Positions 56,131 to 63,779 of a DNA stretch of 64,000 nucleotides are shown here, piece by piece (position 1 is the stretch's first letter; every line of letters begins with the position of its first letter). The notes under the pieces are model-generated. The model was not told where the DNA came from and made no database searches. It saw nothing but the letters and a program-made list of their open reading frames with translations. The DNA lies in contig CP134536.1 of assembly GCA_031826515.1 (NCBI GenBank), positions 2,610,501 through 2,674,500 of the forward strand, read 5' to 3'. A program made the translations under genes and the position numbers. This DNA is from Flavobacteriaceae bacterium HL-DH10 (lineage in GTDB: Bacteria > Bacteroidota > Bacteroidia > Flavobacteriales > Flavobacteriaceae).

Positions 56131-57606
56131 ATGAAAACAAAAATATTATATATAGTATTAGCATTTTCCATGGTTGCTTGTAGTGATTTTTTGGAAATTG
56201 ACTCTGAAACAGATCTAAGTAATAGCACCTTTTTTCAAACACCTGAAGATTATGTAAAGGCTGTTAATGGTGTTTATGCTCCTTTACGTGAATCATACAA
56301 TAAATCAGCCTATGTAATGGGCGAATTGCGATCAGATAACTCTTATTACGATTATAATAGTGAAAATAGAGGGCAAAATCCACCAGAGTTTATAGCAGAT
56401 TTTTTAGAAACATCAACTAACGTTAATATACAAGCTAAATGGGATAATGACTTTTATGTTATTTCAAGAGCAAATAAAGTACTAGCTTCCATTGATGATG
56501 TAGAATTTGATGATAGTAGTTTAAAAGACAATCTTAAAGGACAAGCTTTGTTTTTACGTGCGCTTTCTTATTTTGATCTTGTACAATATTTTGGAGATGT
56601 ACCACTTCATTTAGATCCTGTAACAACGTTAGAGGGAACAGCTTTGCCATTGTCAACTACCGAGGTTATTTATAAACAAATTATGGATGATGTAAAACTT
56701 GCTGAAACCTTACTGCCAAATAAGACTAATCAAGAACCTGGTAGAGCTACCAGTGGTTCAGCAAAAACATTATTAGGTAACGTTTATATGGTGCTTAAGA
56801 TGTATTCGCAAGCAGCCACTGTTTTACAGGAAGTTGTAGATTCTAAGCAATATTCTTTAATTTTAACAAGCTATGCAGATGTTTTTGATCCTAGTAATAA
56901 AAATAATAGTGAATCTATATTTGAAGTTCAATATTTAGAAGGGTCAGCGGGGTATAATAGCAATTTTATTTATCAATTTATGCCACAACCAATTACTGCT
57001 GAGGAAGTAGCGCAAATTACGGGAGTTTCAAATGCTCAATCTATAGGGGTGGAAGGATTTAATTTACCAACACCTGATCTTATTGCAAGTTATGAAGCTG
57101 GTGATTTAAGAAAAGATGCTACAATCAATTATATTAATATTTCAGCAACTGGTATGTTAACACCATATGTCGCCAAATACAATCATGCGCATTCACAATT
57201 TAATAATACAAATGACAACTGGCCTGTTTATAGATATTCTGAAGTATTACTTTCTTTGGCTGAAGCATTAAATGAAAGTGATTCTGGTGATCCTTTAACT
57301 CCTTTAAATAAAGTAAGAAATAGAGCTGGTCTTGGAAATGTAGTTACAACTGATAAAGCACAATTAAGAGATATTATTCTACATGAACGAAGAGTTGAGT
57401 TAGCATTTGAAAATAAGAGATGGCTTGACTTGGTTAGAACAGGTAATGCAGATGCTGTTATGAAAGCTTTTGGAGATAAGGTTAAAGCTAATCCACAGGA
57501 TTATTATTTTCCAGTTGGAACAAATCCAATATCTTCTTCATATACTACAATTAATACACTATTTCCATTGCCATCAAGGGAAGTGATTTTAAATCCAAAT
57601 TATTAG
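56131..57606 (+). CDS. SusD/RagB-family glycan-binding lipoprotein 2
   Basis: 491 residues from ATG 56131, which gives a clean lipoprotein signal (MKTKILYIVLAFSMVACSDF); ATG 56110 would add seven residues, and the frame is open back to TTG 56098 directly after the SusC-2 stop. SusD features: NGVYAPLRESYNKSAYVMGE, LKGQALFLRALSYFDLVQYFG, GRATSGSAKTLLGNVYM, YSEVLLSLAEALNE, and ERRVELAFENKRWLDLVRTGN near the end. At 491 residues it is of usual size, 150 shorter than SusD-1. It caps SusC-2 at the surface and is the final gene of the PUL before a strong terminator. Confidence 0.94.
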   Translation: MKTKILYIVLAFSMVACSDFLEIDSETDLSNSTFFQTPEDYVKAVNGVYAPLRESYNKSAYVMGELRSDNSYYDYNSENRGQNPPEFIADFLETSTNVNIQAKWDNDFYVISRANKVLASIDDVEFDDSSLKDNLKGQALFLRALSYFDLVQYFGDVPLHLDPVTTLEGTALPLSTTEVIYKQIMDDVKLAETLLPNKTNQEPGRATSGSAKTLLGNVYMVLKMYSQAATVLQEVVDSKQYSLILTSYADVFDPSNKNNSESIFEVQYLEGSAGYNSNFIYQFMPQPITAEEVAQITGVSNAQSIGVEGFNLPTPDLIASYEAGDLRKDATINYINISATGMLTPYVAKYNHAHSQFNNTNDNWPVYRYSEVLLSLAEALNESDSGDPLTPLNKVRNRAGLGNVVTTDKAQLRDIILHERRVELAFENKRWLDLVRTGNADAVMKAFGDKVKANPQDYYFPVGTNPISSSYTTINTLFPLPSREVILNPNY

Positions 57607-57613
57607 TTTACAT

Positions 57614-57655
57614 AAAAAAACAAGGCATATCCTTTTAAAGGATATGTCTTGTTTT
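57614..57655 (+). terminator. Rho-independent terminator closing the PUL
   Basis: An A7 run, then CAAGGCATATCC (57621-57632), a 7-base loop, GGATATGTCTTG (57640-57651, one G-T wobble) and TTTT. It is strong and correctly placed 15 bases after SusD-2. The flanking A and T runs would allow it to act on either strand. Confidence 0.85.
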
Positions 57656-57739
57656 CATATATAATGCACCTATATAACGATTTTACATAATGGAATTATT
57701 GTACAAAATCATGTTGAGATAAAAGGAAATGCAGTATAT

Positions 57740-58735
57740 ACTTGAAAACCTGAATATGAAAACCGGAAACTCAAACAGATGTATGCCTCTTTAACATTAG
57801 ACCATCAAATGGTCAAGTAGATCATTGAAAAAAAGCTTTAAAGCCCTAGCTTAAACGAAGTATAAGTAAAGAACTTGTTCGTTATGGTATCAGTAGGGGT
57901 GTCGTGTTTTGAATATGAGCAAAAGTGTTTATTATTACCAACTTTTAGCCAAAGATGATTCTGAAATAGCAAAAGCTATACAACAAAGGTCTATCCAGCG
58001 CCCTGAAGAGGGATTTTGAAAGCTTATGATCGCTTGTGTGAAGAAGGTTAATTGTGGAATCATAAACGTGTATATCGTGTTTACAAAGCATTAGGTCTTT
58101 CTTTAAGACTAAAAGTAAAGAAACGCTTACCAGAAAGAATACTCGAGCCGTTGGAGATTCCTGTAGGACAAAATCACACATGGAGTATGGATTTTTTAAC
58201 CGACGTACTGGAGTATAAAAGGCGATTTAGAGCATTTAATATTATAGATGATTATAATAGGGAAGCATTGCACATAGAAATAGACTTTTCATTAACGAGC
58301 AACTGTATTGTTTGGGTACTAAGCCATTTGATAAATAGAATCGGCAAATCAAAAAAATAAGAATGGATAATGATCCTGAATTTATAGCTAAGATCACATA
58401 TGGATGGAGTACCATGCATAATATTGAATTTAAGTACACACAACCAGATAAATTTACTCAAAATGCTTTTATAGAACGATTCAATGGGTCTTATCGATGA
58501 GGTGTTCTTAATAAATATATCTTTGAGAATATTGACTAAGTTAGAGAATAAACACAAATATGGATGAAAGATTATAATCATAACAGGTCACATGATAGCT
58601 TAGGAAAAATATCATCAATGAAATAGGCAAAACTCAATTCCAGCAAGGCTAATGATATTAAACTTAAAAAGGATAACTTTATTGAAGTTTTGGAAAATTA
58701 AACAGTTCTAAAAAGGGGAAGCCTGCAATATGGTG
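57740..58735 (+). mobile_element. Decayed IS3-family insertion sequence (broken orfA/orfB)
   Basis: Translation in shifting frames recovers an IS3-type transposase. The end of orfA is seen near 57750-57840 (YENRKLKQMYASLTLDHQMV, then stop, IIEKKL). OrfB begins near 57915 (MSKSVYYYQLLAKDD), breaks at 58019, resumes after a stop at 58052 (LWNHKRVYRVYKALGLSLR), and keeps DDE landmarks WSMDFLTD, RMDNDPEF and NAFIERFNGSYR in different frames up to about 58700. At least two frameshifts and several stops show that it is dead. Outer ends are approximate and terminal inverted repeats were not identified. It separates the PUL from the acid-sugar operon and lies just upstream of motif copy C. Confidence 0.8.
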
Positions 58736-58779
58736 TTTGAATACCATTTTTGATATTATACTTGTCAAAAGAATGAAGG

Positions 58780-58846
58780 TTTATAAAATTGGTCGACGTT
58801 CAAAACTAGCACTTAAAAATTATTAAACAAGCAATATTGCATATAT
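58780..58846 (+). promoter_or_regulatory. Conserved regulatory motif, copy C, upstream of the RuBisCO-like gene
   Basis: It begins TTTATAAAATTGGTCG and continues to CTAGCA. It matches copy B at 28 of the first 32 bases; similarity then fades, with a weaker TTGCA about 30 bases beyond the TAGCA at 58807. It starts 159 bases before the RLP ATG. TATATTTA lies just downstream and loosely resembles the Bacteroidota -7 element. Sharing this motif with SusC-1 suggests a common regulator. Confidence 0.65.
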
Positions 58847-58938
58847 TTAACCTTAAAATAGTTAATTATTAAGTGAATAAAAAAAACGCAGTTGTTATTG
58901 CAAATAGAAATAGTTTAAAAACAGAATAACAAGATAAA

Positions 58939-60179
58939 ATGGAACGAATTTTTGCCGAATATCTTATTGAAACCCCATACAATGTAGAACATGCAGCAGC
59001 GGTATTGGCAGGAGAGCAATCTTCTGGAACTTTTGTTTCTGTTCCTGGTGAAACAGAAGCATTAAAACAACGTTTTGCAGCACGAGTTGAACATATTGAA
59101 TTGTTAGATGTTGTTGATACACCTTCCATTCCTGGAGGCATGATTCCAGGAAAAAAATATCAACAAGCCAAAGTAAAAGTAAGTTGGTCTATAGAGAATT
59201 TTGGTTATAATTTACCTGTTCTAATTAGTACATTACAAGGAAACCTTTATGAAATAACACAGTTTACAGGATTAAAACTAATGGATTTAGAATTGCCAGA
59301 TTCTTTTAAAAATCATTATAGAGGTCCAAAATTTGGAATTAAAGGTTCAAAAGCATCTTGTGGTGTAGGCGATAGACCCATGATAGGAACTATTATAAAA
59401 CCAAGTATTGGTATGTCTGTTGAAGACACAGCAACTTTGGTTAAAAATTTAATTGATGCTGGCATTGATTTTATTAAAGATGATGAATTAATGGGAGCTG
59501 CCGCTAATTCGCCTTTTGATGAGCGCGTTAAAGCCATTATGAAAGTGATTAGAGATAACGAGCAGCAAACTGGAAAAAAAGTGATGTATGCGTTTAATAT
59601 TTCAGATGAAATTGACGAGATGCAGCGTAAATATGACTTGATTGTAAAAGAGCAAGGTAGTAGTGCTATGATAAGTATTAATAGTGTTGGTTTAACAGGA
59701 ACAAAGAAAATTTGTGATAATGGTGAATTAGTTATTCATGGTCATAGAAATGGCTGGGGGATGTTAAATAGGCATCCTTTATTGGGTATTGAGTTCCCTG
59801 CGTATCAAAAAATTCAGCGTTTAGCAGGTGTCGATCAATTACATGTAAATGGCATTCAAAATAAATTTTGGGAGTCTGATGATTCCGTCGTAACCTCTAT
59901 AAAATCTTGTTTAAAACCCTTTTTAGGGGGGGTGAAATTTTACCAGTAGTATCTTCAGGGCAATGGGGCGGACAAGCATTTGAAACGTATAAAAGAACGC
60001 AAACTACCGATTTATTATATATGGCCGGTGGAGGTATTTTAGCGCATCCTATGGGACCAAAAGCAGGGGTTAATGCACTACAACAAGCTTGGGAAGGCGC
60101 AGTAAAAGGTTTGTCTATTGAAGAAACAGCAAGTAACCACAAAGAATTTGCAGCATCGGTTAAGAAATTTTCTAAATAA
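58939..60179 (+). CDS. RuBisCO-like protein (RLP), candidate 3-oxo-isoapionate-4-phosphate processing enzyme, frameshifted at a G7 run
   Basis: About 413 residues once corrected. The RuBisCO fold is clear: TIIKPSIG (Lys154), the carbamylation motif FIKDDE (Lys180, Asp182, Glu183), HGHRNGW, QLHVNGIQNKFWES, SSGQWGG and MAGGGILAHPMGPKAG (phosphate loops). It is an RLP rather than carbon-fixing RuBisCO because the loop-6 segment is divergent and the neighbours are acid-sugar genes. Known RLPs beside DUF1537 kinases decarboxylate or hydrolyse 3-oxo-isoapionate-4-phosphate in D-apionate breakdown. As sequenced, the first frame ends at 59949 after FLGGVKF, and the C-terminal 80-90 residues continue in another frame to 60179. 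Removing one G from 59926-59932 restores FLGGEILPVVSSGQW. Without that, the phosphate-binding loops are lost. Confidence 0.85.
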
Positions 60180-61564
60180 TGAATCCAAAGAATAAATTAT
60201 TATTGGCATTTTATGGTGATGATTTCACAGGTTCAACTGATGCCTTAGAGTTTTTAACACTAGCTGGTGTGAAAACAGTATTATTTCTTAAAACACCTGA
60301 GCAAAAAGATTTAGATAAGTTTGACGGTTTGCAGGCAATAGGTTTGGCAGGAAAAAGCAGATCAATGTCTCCTGATGAAATGGAAAAAGAACTGGTTTCA
60401 GCATTTAACAATTTAAACAGCTTTAAACCTGATCATTTTCATTATAAAGTATGTTCAACGTTTGATTCGGCACCACATGTTGGTAATATTGGGAAAGCGA
60501 TAGAAATTGGTAGTAGCGTTTTTAATCAAAAAACAGTGATGGTTTCTCCATCAGCTCCTCATTTAGGTAGGTATTGTGTTTTTGGTAATTTATTTGCTAA
60601 AATGGGAACGTTTGGAAATGGTGAAATTTATAGAATAGATAGACATCCATCTATGAGTAAGCATCCCGTAACACCAGCTACAGAAGCCGATTTAAGACTT
60701 CATTTAGCAAAACAAACCTCAAAATCTATCGGACTTATTAATTTAAGTATGATAGAAAAAGGAGAAGTATTTGTATTATCCGAAATAGAAGTAAATAATG
60801 AAAAAGAGATTTTGTTTTTTGATGGTTTTAATACAGAGCATTTACAAACTATCGGAACTGTTTTTCATCAATTAGCTAACAATAAAACGGTTTTTTCCGT
60901 TGGATCGTCAGGTATAGAAATGGCATTGGGACTTGCTTGGAAACAACAAGACATTATAGGTAATCCTGAAACATTTAAACCTTTAGGTGAAGTTGGTCCT
61001 ATACTCGTGTTGTCAGGCAGTTGTTCGCCAGTTTCGGCAAAACAAATAGAATATGCTATAGATAATGGTTTTGAACAAATTGCTTTAGAAAGTAAAGCGG
61101 TTGATGTTCGACATCATTCAGAAATAATCAAAAATGCAGTTTTAACAGTTGTTAATAATTTCAATAAGGGAATAAGTACAATTATACACACGAGTATAGG
61201 TCCAAACGATGCTCGTATTCGTGAAACGGAATTGTATTTTAAAAGCCAAGGTTTAGCTGAGGAAATGATACAAAAACAATGCAGTAAAATTTATGGAAGT
61301 ATAATTGGCCAAATCACTAAAAAAGTGGTTTCAGAAATTAGTGTTAAACGTATTGTTTTTGCAGGAGGTGACACGTCTAGTTATGCGGCATCAGAATTAA
61401 ATATTTCAGCCCTTGAAATGATAGCACCACTGGCACCAGGAGCCCCAATGTGTAAGGCAATTTCTGATGATGAATTTGTTAACGGATTGGAGTTAAATTT
61501 TAAAGGTGGTCAAGTTGGAACTGATGATTATTTTATAAAAGTTTTAAAAGGAGAAAAATTATGA
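60179..61564 (+). CDS. DUF1537 (four-carbon acid sugar kinase family) kinase, candidate 3-oxo-isoapionate kinase
   Basis: A 461-residue cytoplasmic kinase. The N-terminal acid-sugar-binding domain starts LLLAFYGDDFTGSTDALEFL, the diagnostic family motif, followed by HYKVCSTFDSAPHVGNIGKA. The C-terminal nucleotide-binding domain has GPILVLSGSCSPVSAKQI, VFAGGDTSSYAA, PLAPGAPMC and FKGGQVGTDDYF. Family members phosphorylate tetronates, 3-oxo-tetronates or 3-oxo-isoapionate. Coupling to an RLP favours 3-oxo-isoapionate: the ATG shares bases with the RLP stop (TAATG), so the two are translationally linked. The kinase would make the phosphorylated substrate that the RLP consumes. The exact acid sugar is inferred from context, not from residues. 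Confidence 0.88.
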   Translation: MNPKNKLLLAFYGDDFTGSTDALEFLTLAGVKTVLFLKTPEQKDLDKFDGLQAIGLAGKSRSMSPDEMEKELVSAFNNLNSFKPDHFHYKVCSTFDSAPHVGNIGKAIEIGSSVFNQKTVMVSPSAPHLGRYCVFGNLFAKMGTFGNGEIYRIDRHPSMSKHPVTPATEADLRLHLAKQTSKSIGLINLSMIEKGEVFVLSEIEVNNEKEILFFDGFNTEHLQTIGTVFHQLANNKTVFSVGSSGIEMALGLAWKQQDIIGNPETFKPLGEVGPILVLSGSCSPVSAKQIEYAIDNGFEQIALESKAVDVRHHSEIIKNAVLTVVNNFNKGISTIIHTSIGPNDARIRETELYFKSQGLAEEMIQKQCSKIYGSIIGQITKKVVSEISVKRIVFAGGDTSSYAASELNISALEMIAPLAPGAPMCKAISDDEFVNGLELNFKGGQVGTDDYFIKVLKGEKL

Positions 61565-61651
61565 TATGAGTCATAATAATAAAATCGATATTTATCGAAA
61601 TGATTACTGGCGAATTACATTTGACATTAAATAATAAATAAAAATTAAGAA

Positions 61652-62317
61652 ATGAAAGCAAAAACATTAGGTTTTGTTCACACATCGGCAACTTTAGTGC
61701 CATTGTTTCAACAATTAACAAACGAGTTTATAGAAGGCATTGATACCTTTAATATTGTTGATGATAGTGTGATTAAAGATGTTATAAAAAAGGGAGAATT
61801 AACACCAAATACGGCAGCAAGAGTAGTTAGTCATATACAAGCTGCAGAGGCTGCAGGAGCTGATGTTATTTTAGCAACCTGTTCATCTATTGGTTCTGCA
61901 ATTGAAACAGCTGCTACTTTATGTAACGTTCCGGTTATTAGAGTCGACCAAGCTATGGCAGATGAAGCAGTACAAATTAGTGACAAAATAGGGGTGATTG
62001 CTACATTACCAACAACTTTAGAACCAACAAGCGATTTGGTGAAAAGAAGGGCCGAAGTAGCTGGTAAAAATGTAACCATAACATCAAAATTATGTGAAGG
62101 TGCTTTTGAAGCTTTAATGAGCGGAGATGGAGCAAAGCATGACGAAATGGTAGCGAGTGCATTAAAAGAATTAATGAAAGAAGTTGATGTTATTGTTTTA
62201 GCGCAAGCATCCATGGCTCGAGTAGTAGATGGTTTAAGTGAAGGCGAAAAGCTAGTCCCTATTTTAGCGAGTCCAGCCATTGCTATGAAAAAATTATCTG
62301 AAACATATTTTAAATAA
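61652..62317 (+). CDS. Asp/Glu-racemase-fold protein lacking the second catalytic Cys
   Basis: A 221-residue cytoplasmic protein of the Asp/Glu/hydantoin racemase superfamily: GFVHTSATLVPLFQQL at the start, ILATCSSIGSA (Cys77) and VIVLAQASMARV (residues 180-191). True racemases use two Cys residues. Here the first is kept and the second position is in LAQAS, so two-base racemisation is unlikely. Relatives with altered Cys pairs act as decarboxylases or isomerases (arylmalonate decarboxylase and maleate isomerase are examples of the superfamily's range). In this operon it could handle isomerisation or decarboxylation of an oxo acid derived from apionate. It lies 87 bases after the kinase and 6 bases before the transporter. 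Confidence 0.75.
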   Translation: MKAKTLGFVHTSATLVPLFQQLTNEFIEGIDTFNIVDDSVIKDVIKKGELTPNTAARVVSHIQAAEAAGADVILATCSSIGSAIETAATLCNVPVIRVDQAMADEAVQISDKIGVIATLPTTLEPTSDLVKRRAEVAGKNVTITSKLCEGAFEALMSGDGAKHDEMVASALKELMKEVDVIVLAQASMARVVDGLSEGEKLVPILASPAIAMKKLSETYFK

Positions 62318-62323
62318 AAAACG

Positions 62324-63589
62324 ATGCGTAAATACTTTCTTTGGATTGCTCTTATTCTATTTATAGCAGCTGGTTTTGGCGGATTACAAAATATCGATTT
62401 ATTATGGAAAACGGGTTTAGTAGTTGGTTTTTCTAGTTTAGCAATTGGAGTAGGCGCTTTAAAATCCTTAGAAGGTTATCAATATACATTTTGGATTATT
62501 GCAGCAGTATTTGCCGGATTGTTATTCCCAAATACATTTTTAAATATTGGAGGTGTCGATTTACGTAACAAATGGCTCATTCTTATCATTATTCAATTAG
62601 TAATGTTCGGAATGGGAACTCAAATGAGTATAAAAGATTTTACAGGAATTAGAAAATCTGGAAAAGGGGTTTTGGTTGGTTTACTAGGGCAGTTTACTAT
62701 CATGCCAGTAATGGGGTTTATTATAGCTAAAACATTTGGGTTTGATGCTGAAATAGCTGCAGGTATTGTGTTAATAGGTTCTTGTAGTAGCGGGTTGGCT
62801 TCTAATGTAATGACTTATATTGCTAAAGGTGATTTGGTGTTGTCGGTTACTGTTACAGCCATTTCAACAATAACTGCACCTATAATGACAACCTTTTTAA
62901 TGAAGCTGTTTGCGGGTACTTTTATTGAAATCGATTTTTTTAATATGATGATGAGTATTGTGAAAATAGTATTGGTGCCTTTGTCGGCTGCTATGATTCA
63001 CGATGCATTGAAAACCTATGGACCTGGAGTTACAAAAAAGATTGACTATTTAGCAATTATATCTGGTTTGTGGTTAATGCTAGCATTCATGTTATGGGAT
63101 TCTTTTAATTTAGTTCAAGGAAGCACAACAGCAGTTTTATTAGAGATTGTAAACTTTATAAGTGGTGCTTTTCTAGTAGGTGTACTATATCATTTATTGT
63201 ATAAAGCAAATAATAAAGTAGATGCATTTATGCCTTATTTTTCTATGTTTGGAATTGTGTATTTTACATTAGTAACCACTGCCGCAGGAAGCGATAATTT
63301 AATTGAAATAGGAGGGCTACTATTTTTAGCAGCCATATTGCATAATACCGCAGGATACTTATTTGGCTATTGGTTAAGTAGAGCAAGTGGTTTAGATAAA
63401 AAACAAAGTCAAACTATAGCTTTTGAAGTTGGTTTGCAAAATGGAGGTATGGCCTCTGGTTTAGCAGGGTCTATGGGGAAATTAGCAACCTTAGGTTTAG
63501 CAGCAGCTGTTTTTAGTCCATGGATGAATATCTCAGGTTCTTTATTGGCAAATTATTGGCGTAAAAAAAGAGAAAATAATACTAAGTAG
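62324..63589 (+). CDS. BASS-family (bile acid:Na+ symporter-like) membrane transporter
   Basis: A 421-residue polytopic inner-membrane protein. The first ~75 residues form three extra helices (YFLWIALILFIAAGFGGL, VGFSSLAIGVGAL, FWIIAAVFAGLLFP). The SBF-like core follows with FGMGTQMSIKDF, GLLGQFTIMPVMGFIIA, the crossover motif GSCSSGLASNVMTYIAKGD, SVTVTAISTITAPIMTTFL, and later AFEVGLQNGGMASGLAGS. These match the two re-entrant crossover helices of BASS transporters, which move organic acids with Na+. In an acid-sugar operon the cargo could be apionate, glycolate or a related acid. The direction (uptake or export of a by-product) cannot be deduced. It is the last gene of the operon; a 190-base gap follows. 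Confidence 0.85.
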   Translation: MRKYFLWIALILFIAAGFGGLQNIDLLWKTGLVVGFSSLAIGVGALKSLEGYQYTFWIIAAVFAGLLFPNTFLNIGGVDLRNKWLILIIIQLVMFGMGTQMSIKDFTGIRKSGKGVLVGLLGQFTIMPVMGFIIAKTFGFDAEIAAGIVLIGSCSSGLASNVMTYIAKGDLVLSVTVTAISTITAPIMTTFLMKLFAGTFIEIDFFNMMMSIVKIVLVPLSAAMIHDALKTYGPGVTKKIDYLAIISGLWLMLAFMLWDSFNLVQGSTTAVLLEIVNFISGAFLVGVLYHLLYKANNKVDAFMPYFSMFGIVYFTLVTTAAGSDNLIEIGGLLFLAAILHNTAGYLFGYWLSRASGLDKKQSQTIAFEVGLQNGGMASGLAGSMGKLATLGLAAAVFSPWMNISGSLLANYWRKKRENNTK

Positions 63590-63703
63590 TTTAAGAAAAA
63601 AATCATCTATCTGTATAGTCTAAATATGTATAGAAAATAGCTAAACAAATTATTGTAACTTTTACCCAAATTTTTTATTAATCAATATAGGTAAATGTAT
63701 TAA

Positions 63704-63737
63704 GTAGTAAAACAGTGTTATTTTTGTTTTTTACTAC
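63704..63737 (+). promoter_or_regulatory. Inverted repeat ahead of the DeoR-type gene
   Basis: GTAGTAAAA at 63704-63712 and TTTTACTAC at 63729-63737 form a 9-base inverted repeat with a 16-base spacer, 43 bases before the regulator start. It could be an autoregulatory operator. It could also act as a weak terminator for the transporter gene, because a T run is present, but the T run lies inside the hairpin rather than after it. Confidence 0.4.
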
Positions 63738-63779
63738 AATATTTTCGTTTATTTATGATAATTTTCTTTTATTTGTATT

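Noticed and set aside
58052-58360. A functional transposase
   Set aside because: Only a fragment of orfB; stops and frameshifts separate the DDE residues.
59907-60179. A separate 90-residue gene
   Set aside because: Its sequence (SSGQWGG, GGGILAHPMG) is the C-terminal end of the RuBisCO-like protein in a shifted frame.
58939-60179. Carbon-fixing RuBisCO
   Set aside because: Loop-6 and flanking motifs are of the RLP type, and the operon contains an acid-sugar kinase with no phosphoribulokinase.
61831-62280. Antisense 149-codon open frame
   Set aside because: It mirrors the racemase-fold gene; the Ala/Ser-rich composition is what the complementary strand of that gene would give.
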